From assembly GCA_016214105.1 (NCBI GenBank), contig JACRPD010000067.1, forward strand, positions 1 to 12,186: a DNA stretch of 12,186 nt, written 5' to 3'. The first letter of the stretch is position 1; each line of letters opens with the position of its first letter. Source of the stretch: Candidatus Magasanikiibacteriota bacterium (lineage in GTDB: Bacteria; Patescibacteriota; Patescibacteriia; Magasanikbacterales; UBA922). A program made the translations under genes and the position numbers. Below are positions 1 to 5,287 of this stretch, piece after piece. The notes under the pieces are model-generated. The model was not told the origin of the DNA. It did not search any database and was given only the letters and a program-made list of their open reading frames with translations.

Positions 1-1
1 A

Positions 2-358
2 ATTAATATTTTTATCGCTTTTTATTTACTGATTAAAAATTTAATTTTAGGGCAAGGTTTGTTGTTTGATGTTTCCGGTCCGGTGGGAATCGCGGTGATG
101 GTCGGCCAAAGCGCGCGATTGGGTATCAGCTATTTAATCAATGTGACGGCGATGATTTCGCTGTCTCTTGCCGCGATAAATATTTTGCCGATTCCGGCTT
201 TGGACGGCGGCCGTATTCTGTTTATTTTAATAGAGAAAATAATCCGTCGCCCATTACCAATGAAATATGAACAGCTGGCCCACACCATTGGTTTTGTTTT
301 GTTGATGATTCTGATAGTGGTAGTAACCGGGCGTGATGTGTGGGGACTAATAAAATAA
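2..358 (+). CDS. rseP: RseP-type site-2 zinc metalloprotease (M50), C-terminal part
   Basis: The reading frame is open from base 2, so the gene starts left of the window; about 118 residues are visible. The segment GPVGIAVMVGQSARLG followed by a hydrophobic stretch and then NILPIPALDGGR is the hallmark end of the M50/RseP family. The Asp of LDGG is the third zinc ligand, the HExxH being in the missing part. A last hydrophobic helix (GFVLLMILIVVVTG) closes the protein. Family members are inner-membrane intramembrane proteases that cleave anti-sigma factors or remnant signal peptides. The stop lies 3 bp before pheS, suggesting co-transcription. The family is clear; the exact substrate cannot be told. 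Confidence 0.9.
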   Translation: MNIFIAFYLLIKNLILGQGLLFDVSGPVGIAVMVGQSARLGISYLINVTAMISLSLAAINILPIPALDGGRILFILIEKIIRRPLPMKYEQLAHTIGFVLLMILIVVVTGRDVWGLIK

Positions 359-361
359 TAT

Positions 362-1393
362 ATGCAAGAACAACTGGCAAAAATTAAGAAAGATTTTTTA
401 AAAGCCATGGCGGAAGTCAAGGATATTTTGCAATTGGAAGAATTGGAGCAGAGATTTTTTTCGCGCCGTTCCGGCGAGTTGACGCAGGCGATGAAAAATT
501 TGAAAGACCTTTCGGTTGAAGCGCGGCAGGAGTTTGGCAAACTGGCCAACGAAGTTAAACATGAATTGGAAGAAGTGTTCGCGAAGAAAAGAGAGCAAAT
601 TGAGACAGCGAAGATGGGAGATGTTTTAGAAAGAGAAATCATTGACGTTACTCAGCCAAAGTTACCGGAAAAAGAGGTTGGGCATTTGCATCCCAACACT
701 TTGGTTCAGAATGATTTGGAAGATTTATTCACTTCCATGGGCTTTATGGTTTTGGACGGGCTTGAATTGGAGAGCGAGTATTATAATTTTACCACGCTGA
801 ATATGCCATCTGACGATCCTGCTCGCGATACGCAAGACACTTTTTATATCAAAGGCCATTCTGATTGGGTAATGCGCACCCAAACATCATCTATGCAGGT
901 GCGCGCTTTGGAGAAGTATGGCGCGCCAATTCGGATGGTGGTGCCTGGGCGTTGTTTCCGCAACGAAGCGACTGACGCGGCGCATGAACACACTTTTTGT
1001 CAATTGGAGGGTTTGGTTGTGGATAAAAATATTTCTGTCTCTCACCTAATCGGCGTGATGAAGGAATTATTGCGAGGAGTGTTTAAGCGCGATGTTGAGA
1101 CGCGTTTGCGTCCCGGGCATTTTCAATTTGTTGAACCCGGTTTTGAATTGGATATAAAATGTTTGATCTGCGGCGGTGTTGGCTGTGGGGCGTGTAAACA
1201 TTCAGGCTGGATTGAGACAATGCCGTGCGGTCTGGTGCATCCGAAAGTTTTGGCATACGGCGGTTTGGATCCGAAAGAATGGACAGGTTTCGCTTTTGGC
1301 TTAGGCATGACTCGTCTGGTGATGCAAAAGTATTGTATCGATGATATTAGACATTTACAGGGCGGGGATTTGCGTTTTTTAAAACAATTCTGA
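362..1393 (+). CDS. pheS: Phenylalanyl-tRNA synthetase alpha subunit
   Basis: Catalytic subunit of the (alpha-beta)2 enzyme that charges tRNA-Phe in the cytoplasm. It has 343 residues, the usual bacterial length. Residues 1-85 are a charged helical N-terminus typical of the tRNA-binding coiled coil. Class II motif 2 is GRCFRNEATDAAHEHTF (from residue 196) followed by QLEGLVVD. Motif 3 is GLGMTRL (313-319) followed by the family's C-terminal DIRHLQGGDLRFLKQF. A CxxC...CxxC knob (C267, C270, C275, C278) just before GWIE matches the zinc-like insert in many bacterial PheS. Small oddities are Thr in motif 3 where Glu or Asp is common, and FCQ instead of FHQ. No clear Shine-Dalgarno is present; the start is set by spacing to rseP (3 bp) and the normal N-terminal length. 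pheT starts 1 bp after the stop. Confidence 0.95.
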   Translation: MQEQLAKIKKDFLKAMAEVKDILQLEELEQRFFSRRSGELTQAMKNLKDLSVEARQEFGKLANEVKHELEEVFAKKREQIETAKMGDVLEREIIDVTQPKLPEKEVGHLHPNTLVQNDLEDLFTSMGFMVLDGLELESEYYNFTTLNMPSDDPARDTQDTFYIKGHSDWVMRTQTSSMQVRALEKYGAPIRMVVPGRCFRNEATDAAHEHTFCQLEGLVVDKNISVSHLIGVMKELLRGVFKRDVETRLRPGHFQFVEPGFELDIKCLICGGVGCGACKHSGWIETMPCGLVHPKVLAYGGLDPKEWTGFAFGLGMTRLVMQKYCIDDIRHLQGGDLRFLKQF

Positions 1394-1394
1394 T

Positions 1395-2537
1395 ATGCTG
1401 ATTTCTTTCAATTGGTTAAGACAATACATTGATTTGCCAAACTCTCTGACTCCGGAAGAGCTGGCATTGAAATTAACAATGAGCACGGTGGAGGTAGAAA
1501 AAGTAGAGCGACAAGGAAAAGATTTGGATAATATAGTTGTTGGTTTGGTGAAAAAAGTTACCAAACATCCTGACGCGGATAAATTGAAAGTTTGTGAAGT
1601 TGATGTTGGCCCTTCGGCCATTCGGCAAGCTCAGGGCTCAGGGCACTTCGTGCAGGTTGTGTGTGGCGGTTCCAATGTCCGCGAGGGTATGCTGGTGGCA
1701 TTTGGGAAAGTCGGCGCGCAAGTGAGATGGCACGGAGATGGTGATTTGGTTGAGTTGAAGCCAGCCAAAATTCGCGGCGTGGAATCATTCGGCATGATTT
1801 GCGCTTCAACCGAGATTGGATTGGGCAATAGATTTCCGTTAAAAGATGAGAAAGAAATTTTGGATTTGACCCACCTCACCCCCGCCTGCCATGCTACGCA
1901 AGGCGTTGCGGGCAGGCCTGCCCACTCTCCTTCTAAAGGAGAGGGGAACGTCGGCACGCCTTTGGCGGAAGTTCTCGGTCTAGACGACGTCATCTTTGAA
2001 ATAGACAACAAAAGCTTGTCCAATCGGCCGGATTTGTGGGGGCATTATGGAATTGCACGGGAAGTTGCCGCATTATTCAAGAAAGAGCTCGTAGTGTATC
2101 CAATTAAAAAAACGAAGAAACAAGATACAAATAAATTACAAATTACAAATTACAAATTACAAATTGATATTGAAGATAAAAAATTATGTCCGCGCTATAT
2201 GGCGGCGGCGATTGAGGGAATTAAAGTCGCGCCGTCGCCGGATTGGCTGCAGAAAAAATTGCTGGCAGTCGGTCTGCGGCCGATAAATAATATCGTGGAT
2301 ATTACCAATTTTATAATGTTGGATTTGGGGCAGCCAATGCACGCCTTCGGTGCTTACCGCATCGAAAATCCTAAATCTAAAATCCGAAATTCTAAATTGA
2401 CGATTACAGTGAGGCGAGCGGAGGAGGGGGAGAGGTTTGTAGAAAGCTTGGGGATTTATGGGGGATTTCCCCTCATAATTTTATTCTTGGAAATGGGTGT
2501 GATGAAATTATTTCTATGGTTTGCGAGACATTTTTGA
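1395..2537 (+). CDS. pheT: Phenylalanyl-tRNA synthetase beta subunit, N-terminal part, truncated by a rearrangement
   Basis: The N-terminus MLISFNWLRQYIDLP is typical PheT. Residues 40-150 form the OB-fold tRNA-binding domain (VGLVKKVTKHPDADKLKVCEV, then VCGGSNVREG and IRGVESFGMICS-like text). The B3/B4 part follows with EIDNKSLSNRPDLWGHYGIAREVA, DITNFIMLDLGQPMHAF (the His lines the editing pocket) and TVRRAEEGERFV. After about base 2440 the frame no longer encodes PheT: the last ~31 residues, to the TGA at 2535-2537, are a wrong-frame reading of an aminotransferase-like fragment. The usual beta subunit is about 800 residues and this frame gives 380. Four repeat-derived segments are embedded in frame (about residues 72-87, 159-185, 247-258 and 324-336). 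Either the gene is a pseudogene, or this is an assembly chimera over an intact gene. Confidence 0.85.
   Translation: MLISFNWLRQYIDLPNSLTPEELALKLTMSTVEVEKVERQGKDLDNIVVGLVKKVTKHPDADKLKVCEVDVGPSAIRQAQGSGHFVQVVCGGSNVREGMLVAFGKVGAQVRWHGDGDLVELKPAKIRGVESFGMICASTEIGLGNRFPLKDEKEILDLTHLTPACHATQGVAGRPAHSPSKGEGNVGTPLAEVLGLDDVIFEIDNKSLSNRPDLWGHYGIAREVAALFKKELVVYPIKKTKKQDTNKLQITNYKLQIDIEDKKLCPRYMAAAIEGIKVAPSPDWLQKKLLAVGLRPINNIVDITNFIMLDLGQPMHAFGAYRIENPKSKIRNSKLTITVRRAEEGERFVESLGIYGGFPLIILFLEMGVMKLFLWFARHF
1609..1655 (+). repeat. Dispersed palindromic repeat (CTTCGGCAAGCTCAGGGC type) inside pheT
   Basis: The segment encodes PSAIRQAQGSGHFVQ at about residues 72-87, exactly where other PheT proteins go straight from the CEVDVG strand to VCGG. 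It contains TTCGGCAAGCTCAGGGC, a duplicated CTCAGGG, and a small hairpin GCAC-TTC-GTGC. I recognise the CCTTCG.CAAGCTCAGGGC core as a widespread bacterial dispersed repeat; that is recall, not a search. It keeps the frame open. Confidence 0.55.
1871..1949 (+). repeat. Dispersed palindromic repeat in pheT with a second palindrome nested in it
   Basis: CCACCTCACCCCC on the left and an 8-bp perfect stem CTCTCCTT / AAGGAGAG (1925-1932 and 1936-1943, loop of 3) followed by GGGGAA match the element in tsaD (11603-11646, read on the minus strand) almost base for base. Between these two shared parts this copy carries about 40 extra bases, bounded by GCCTGCC (1884-1890) and its inverse GGCAGGC (1911-1917), which reads as a second element inserted into the first. 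The whole is translated in frame (HLTPACHATQGVAGRPAHSP, then SKGEGN) in a loop between PheT domains. Confidence 0.75.
2133..2166 (+). repeat. Heptamer tandem repeat (AAATTAC)x4 inside pheT
   Basis: Four perfect copies of AAATTAC (2133-2160) are followed by AAATTG. They are translated as NKLQITNYKLQI, a hydrophilic stretch not expected in PheT, between the B3 start and PRYMAAAIEG. Seven-base units read in frame repeat every 21 bases. Confidence 0.85.
2366..2400 (+). repeat. Degenerate heptamer tandem repeat (AAATNNN)x5 inside pheT
   Basis: Five consecutive 7-base units begin with AAAT: AAATCCT, AAATCTA, AAATCCG, AAATTCT, AAATTGA. They encode ENPKSKIRNSKLT between HAFGAYRI and TVRRAEEG, where other PheT proteins have a short turn. 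The unit shares AAAT and the 7-base period with the array at 2133. Confidence 0.75.
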
Positions 2538-2637
2538 GTTCGGGGGATGAGGTGGTTATTGGAAATCCTACATTTAGTTATTATGAGATTGCCGGCCGAA
2601 TAATGGATGCAAAATGTATTTTTGTGCCTTTAAAAAA
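2441..2637 (+). other. Fragment of a HisC-like PLP-dependent aminotransferase embedded in pheT
   Basis: Reading the frame that ends in the 3' half of pheT upstream from 2516 gives, without stops, KLGDLWGISPHNFILGNG, then CDEIISMVCETFLSSGDEVV, then IGNPTFSYYEIAGRIMDAK, then CIFVPLKN. This is the HisC / class I-II aminotransferase pattern: the GNG-(S/C)-DE loop that holds the PLP phosphate, a FL.(P/S)GDEVV strand, the NPTFS.Y motif and the following VPL strand. It is unrelated to PheT. About 65 residues are present, roughly the stretch around residues 75-140 of a ~350-residue HisC; neither the catalytic Lys nor the C-terminus is here. The 5' breakpoint lies near 2436-2447 and the 3' breakpoint near 2629-2646. 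Assignment to HisC rather than a sister aminotransferase is likely but not certain. Confidence 0.75.
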
Positions 2638-3829
2638 CTGTCCGATTGAATTGCCGCTGGAGTTTTTGTCTAAAAAAATCGGAGGGGAGATAGAAAAGAA
2701 AGAAATAATTAAAATTTTAACTAATTTAGGTTTTGGAGTTAAAGAAAAGAAGAGTGTTTTGTCAGTCAAAATCCCAACCTGGCGCGCGACTAAAGATATT
2801 TCCATTGCCGAAGATTTGGTTGAGGAAGTGGCGCGAATTTACGGTTATGGCAATATTCAGACATCATTGCCAAAGTTTCCGATTGTCCCTCCGCCTAAAA
2901 ACGAGTTGAGAAGTTTAGAAAGAAAAATTAAAGAAATTTTGGCGCTGGAATTTAATTTTAGCGAAGTTTGTAATTATTCTTTTGTGTCGCCGCAGTTACT
3001 GGAGAAACTAGGCATTGACTCCGCTGATTTAATAGAGTTGGATAATCCGATGGCCAAAGATCGTCCGTTTTTGCGCCGCAGTTTGTGGCCTGGTTTGTTG
3101 GAAAACGCGGAAGCGAATCTGCATCGTTTTGACGAGGTAAAGATGTTTGAGATCGGCAGAGTGTTTAATTCCGAGGTGGCTGGTTTGCGGGTATCCGGAA
3201 ACAGTGATGAATTATTGCCGGGCCAGCCATTGTATTTGGGTCTGGTATTTGCCGGCAAAGGCGTTTTAACGCCGTTTTATGAGCTTTCCGCGGCTTTGGC
3301 AGGTGCGTTGGATCGTCTTGGTTGTGTCGTGGTTTTAAAGCCGGCAACCCATGAACTTGGAAAAGTTATCCACAGGGGCAGGCAGGCGCAGATTTTAGTA
3401 AATGGGGAGGGGGTAGGCGCGGTTACCGAGATCAGCCCGTCATTTTCCGAACGTTTGGGAATCAACGAGCGAGTGGTAGTGGCGGAAGTGGATTTGGAAA
3501 AATTATTACCAGTTTTAAAAAATTCTTTGCGCTATCAACCATTACCGGTTTATCCGGAAGTAATTCGCGACATTGCTTTTGTGGTTGACAAAAAAGTTGA
3601 ACATGCGCAAATTGTTTTTGAGCTTAAAAAAGTTAATCAGTTAATTGTCGGCGTGGAAATATTTGACGTTTACGAGGGCAAGAATTTACCGGCCGGTAAA
3701 AAGAGTGTGGCTTATCATATTACTTATCGTTCAGACAGCAAGACGCTTGAATTCGCGGAAGTTGACGCGGCGCATGTGAGAGTTGGAGAAGTGCTGAATA
3801 AGAAGTTTGAGGCGGAAGTGAGAAGATGA
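2516..3829 (+). CDS. pheT: Phenylalanyl-tRNA synthetase beta subunit, C-terminal part
   Basis: From about base 2640 (PIELPLEFLSKKIGGEIEKKEI) this is PheT: the B5 domain, IPTWRATKDISIAEDLVEEVARIYGYGNI, the catalytic-like B6/B7 domain (NYSFVSPQLLEKLG, LDNPMAKDRPFLRRSLWPGLLENAEAN), and a C-terminal FDX-ACB anticodon-binding domain (YPEVIRDIAFVVDKK to the end). The first ~40 residues counted from the ATG at 2516 belong to the aminotransferase fragment, so this ATG is not a native start. About 90-100 residues expected between RFV and this point, the B4 region including the rest of the editing pocket, are missing. The joined span 1395-3829 would otherwise match a normal pheT. Translation from 2516 could in principle give a protein without the tRNA-binding and editing domains, but nothing such as a Shine-Dalgarno supports it. 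Confidence 0.85.
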   Translation: MVCETFLSSGDEVVIGNPTFSYYEIAGRIMDAKCIFVPLKNCPIELPLEFLSKKIGGEIEKKEIIKILTNLGFGVKEKKSVLSVKIPTWRATKDISIAEDLVEEVARIYGYGNIQTSLPKFPIVPPPKNELRSLERKIKEILALEFNFSEVCNYSFVSPQLLEKLGIDSADLIELDNPMAKDRPFLRRSLWPGLLENAEANLHRFDEVKMFEIGRVFNSEVAGLRVSGNSDELLPGQPLYLGLVFAGKGVLTPFYELSAALAGALDRLGCVVVLKPATHELGKVIHRGRQAQILVNGEGVGAVTEISPSFSERLGINERVVVAEVDLEKLLPVLKNSLRYQPLPVYPEVIRDIAFVVDKKVEHAQIVFELKKVNQLIVGVEIFDVYEGKNLPAGKKSVAYHITYRSDSKTLEFAEVDAAHVRVGEVLNKKFEAEVRR

Positions 3830-3837
3830 TTAATGCG

Positions 3838-3919
3838 AGTAAGTGTGTAAGTAAATAAGTGTGTAAGTTTAACAATTACTTAAATACTTACAAACTTACG
3901 CACTTATACACTTATATAT
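3838..3919. repeat. Octamer repeats in inverted arms after pheT
   Basis: The left arm is built of 8-base units resembling TGTGTAAG (TGTGTAAG, TAAATAAG, TGTGTAAG). The right arm carries the reverse complement type (ATACTTAC, AAACTTAC, GCACTTAT, ACACTTAT). Together they can fold into a long imperfect AT-rich hairpin around AACAATTA. It fills the spacer between pheT and the next gene and could act as an mRNA end, but there is no GC-rich stem with a T-run. Confidence 0.7.
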
Positions 3920-3935
3920 ACAATCTTCGAAAGTG

Positions 3936-3944
3936 TGATATAAT
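3936..3944 (+). promoter_or_regulatory. Extended -10 promoter before the small membrane protein gene
   Basis: TGATATAAT is a perfect extended -10 (TGn-TATAAT), with a second overlapping TATAAT at 3944-3949. No convincing -35 is seen. A start near 3951 would give a leader of about 44 bases that holds a CTGAC-ATTC-GTCAG hairpin (3968-3981) and a Shine-Dalgarno GGAGG (3986-3990), 4 bases before the ATG. Confidence 0.6.
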
Positions 3945-3994
3945 ATAATCGGGTTAATTTTTAACTACTGACATTCGTCAGCGCGGGAGGAAAT

Positions 3995-4306
3995 ATGTTA
4001 GAAACAAGTTCGGATCTTTTATACATCGTTTCCGCTTTCAGCATTTTGTGGTTCACGGTATTTTTGTGCTGGCTGTTGTATCAGGCGGCGCGGGTTTTGC
4101 GCAATGCCAATCGGATTATAGAAAATTTAACGCAAAAACTTGAGCTGATCACCGACGCGGTGGAATTTATCCGCAAAAAAGTTGACGGCTTATCCAGCAG
4201 TATGGGAGTAGTAAGCGCAATGGTGGCGAATTTGGTGGAAAAGTTTGTGGTGAATAAACTGGCGAGCAAGTTGGAGGAGAGGGGAGAAAGGAAAAAGAAG
4301 AAGTGA
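3995..4306 (+). CDS. Small single-pass membrane protein with coiled coil, unknown function
   Basis: 103 residues. Residues about 8-31 (LYIVSAFSILWFTVFLCWLL) form one strong transmembrane helix. Residues 32-75 are a heptad-like amphipathic helix (NANRIIENLTQKLELITDAV and onward), then a second helix and a basic tail ending in KKKK. The layout recalls DUF948-like small membrane proteins, but I cannot assign it. The start is well supported by GGGAGGAAAT just before the ATG, one of only two good Shine-Dalgarno sites in the window. It has its own extended -10 promoter and a terminator, so it is probably monocistronic. Role unknown; a membrane-anchored scaffold is a guess. Confidence 0.75.
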   Translation: MLETSSDLLYIVSAFSILWFTVFLCWLLYQAARVLRNANRIIENLTQKLELITDAVEFIRKKVDGLSSSMGVVSAMVANLVEKFVVNKLASKLEERGERKKKK

Positions 4307-4309
4307 GTC

Positions 4310-4344
4310 TATAAAGTCCTTAAAGTTTGTAAAGTCATAAAGTT
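4310..4344 (+). repeat. Nonamer tandem repeat (NNTAAAGTN) in the spacer
   Basis: Consecutive units TATAAAGTC, CTTAAAGTT and TGTAAAGTC, then ATAAAGTTC one base out of register, share TAAAGT with a 9-base period. The array sits between the stop of the small membrane protein gene and its terminator. Confidence 0.65.
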
Positions 4345-4370
4345 CCCCTTGACAGGGGATTTTATTTTTG
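4345..4370 (+). terminator. Short terminator hairpin after the membrane protein gene
   Basis: CCCCT-TGAC-AGGGG makes a 5-bp stem with a 4-base loop, followed by ATTTTATTTTTG. It lies 38 bases after the stop. The stem also contains TTGACA, a possible -35 for the next unit. Confidence 0.6.
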
Positions 4371-4400
4371 TTTGATAAATTCTATACTACATTCAGTAGT
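4349..4400 (+). promoter_or_regulatory. Candidate promoter and operator-like palindrome for the orphan small ORF
   Basis: TTGACA (4349-4354) and TTGATA (4372-4377) are 17 bases apart; an alternative -10 is TATACT (4383-4388). A 15-base palindrome ACTAC-ATTCA-GTAGT (4386-4400) covers the expected start of transcription, where an operator or a 5' hairpin would sit. The -35 overlaps the preceding terminator stem, so this reading is tentative. Confidence 0.4.
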
Positions 4401-4473
4401 GTTTCTATCCGAGAGTCAAGTCGGCTTTCGGCGAGAGACCATATTCCCTCAACACCGAGAAAGGCGGTGAACC

Positions 4474-4656
4474 ATGGATCCTGCGTATGATCGGGCGGTG
4501 GACGCGGTGCGGTTCTTGCGGACAACCGGCGATTTGCCGGAAGACGGTACGAATGTATCAGTAGTATGGACGACAGTTGCCTGGGCCGCTCAAGTTGACG
4601 GCCCACCAGCAAGCGAACAGACAAAGGATTCAACAACATGCGCTCCGGCTCAGTAG
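4474..4656 (+). CDS. Small orphan protein, unknown function
   Basis: 60 residues, MDPAYDRAVDAVRFLRTTGD to the TAG. The start is supported by AAAGGCGGTGA (4460-4470), one mismatch from the full anti-Shine-Dalgarno complement, 3 bases before the ATG. The first ~20 residues could form an amphipathic helix; the rest is polar and low in hydrophobics, with no membrane segment or known motif. The DNA is visibly richer in G and C than its neighbours, which may point to transfer or to another constraint. It stands alone between a candidate promoter and a strong terminator. A hairpin GGCCGCG...CGCGGCC (around 4667-4687) lies between stop and terminator. The strong Shine-Dalgarno argues for a coding gene, but a structured RNA with a chance ORF cannot be excluded. 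Confidence 0.5.
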   Translation: MDPAYDRAVDAVRFLRTTGDLPEDGTNVSVVWTTVAWAAQVDGPPASEQTKDSTTCAPAQ

Positions 4657-4698
4657 CGAGGGCAAGGCCGCGGATATCTCGCGCGGCCACCTCCAAAA

Positions 4699-4740
4699 TA
4701 AAACCGCCCCGACGTAATGTCGGGACGGGTTTATTTTTTA
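4699..4740. terminator. Bidirectional intrinsic terminator
   Basis: CCGCCCCGAC-GTAAT-GTCGGGACGGG forms a GC-rich stem with a small bulge. It is flanked by AAAATAAAA on the left and TTTATTTTTTA on the right, so it can stop transcription both from the orphan small ORF (plus) and from apt (minus, stop at 4742). Confidence 0.85.
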
Positions 4741-4741
4741 G

Positions 4742-5275
4742 TTATTCTCCCTCAAACCCAACCAGATGAAAAGTTTTGAAGCCCGCGTCTTCAATTTTTT
4801 TTCTGCCGCCTAATTCCGGCAAATCAACAACAAAACCGCACTCAACAATATTCCCGCCGGCTTTTTTTATTAATTTGCAGGCGGCAAGAGCGGTGCCGCC
4901 GGTCGCCACTAAATCATCAATTAACAGAATCCGTTCGTCCGGTTTGATCGCGTCTTTGTGGATTTCAATAATATCCGAGCCATATTCTTTTTCATATTCT
5001 TCCTGAATCGTTCCCGCCGGCAGTTTGCCTTTTTTGCGCACCGGAACAAAACCAACGCCAAGCCGGTCAGCCAAGGCCGAGCCAATGATAAAACCGCGCG
5101 CTTCAATTCCCGCCACCTTGCCAATGGAAAAACTTTTGTATCTTTCGTACAGCAAATCAAGTAAATGTTTAAATCCTTCGTTGTCTTGAATTAGAGTGGT
5201 AATATCGCGAAACATAATACCCGGTTTCGGCCAATTGGGAATGGTGCGGATTTTTGCTTTTAATGAGTTTGGCAT
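4742..5275 (-). CDS. apt: Adenine phosphoribosyltransferase
   Basis: Converts adenine plus PRPP to AMP and pyrophosphate (purine salvage, cytoplasm). It has 177 residues, the family's usual length. It opens with the Apt signature IPNWPKPGIMFRDITTLIQD. IEARGFIIGSALA (57-69) and VPVRKKGKLPAGT (77-89) are the base- and loop-contacting segments, and ILLIDDLVATGGTA (116-129) is the PRPP-binding motif. The C-terminal LPELGGRKKI is also typical. It is the second gene after mtnP, 65 bp apart with a dispersed repeat between them; the two enzymes act in series. No Shine-Dalgarno is visible; the start fits the family N-terminus. A bidirectional terminator follows the stop. Confidence 0.95.
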   Translation of the reverse strand: MPNSLKAKIRTIPNWPKPGIMFRDITTLIQDNEGFKHLLDLLYERYKSFSIGKVAGIEARGFIIGSALADRLGVGFVPVRKKGKLPAGTIQEEYEKEYGSDIIEIHKDAIKPDERILLIDDLVATGGTALAACKLIKKAGGNIVECGFVVDLPELGGRKKIEDAGFKTFHLVGFEGE

Positions 5276-5287
5276 ATGATTTTGGCG

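Noticed and set aside
130..642. A 170-residue minus-strand ORF across rseP and pheS
   Set aside because: It is the reverse reading of two genes with clear family motifs and shows no motif of its own.
2133..2400. CRISPR array
   Set aside because: Units are 7 bases with no spacers, lie inside a coding frame, and no cas genes are present.
2500..2540. Programmed frameshift joining the two pheT halves
   Set aside because: No slippery site plus structure is evident, and the inserted codons encode aminotransferase sequence rather than the missing PheT residues, so a shift would not restore the protein.
2441..2637. Intein or intron in pheT
   Set aside because: The segment is too short, has no intein block or intron structure, and the host sequence on either side does not join: PheT residues are missing at the gap.
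4382..4696. A 104-residue minus-strand ORF opposite the orphan small ORF
   Set aside because: It runs through the plus-strand promoter and Shine-Dalgarno region, has no start signal, and its translation (Arg/Pro/Leu-rich, RTAPRPPPDH) looks like antisense of GC-rich DNA.
4381..4700. A known structured RNA (RNase P RNA, tmRNA, SRP RNA) in the gene-poor segment
   Set aside because: None of the conserved core motifs of these RNAs could be found; only local hairpins are visible.
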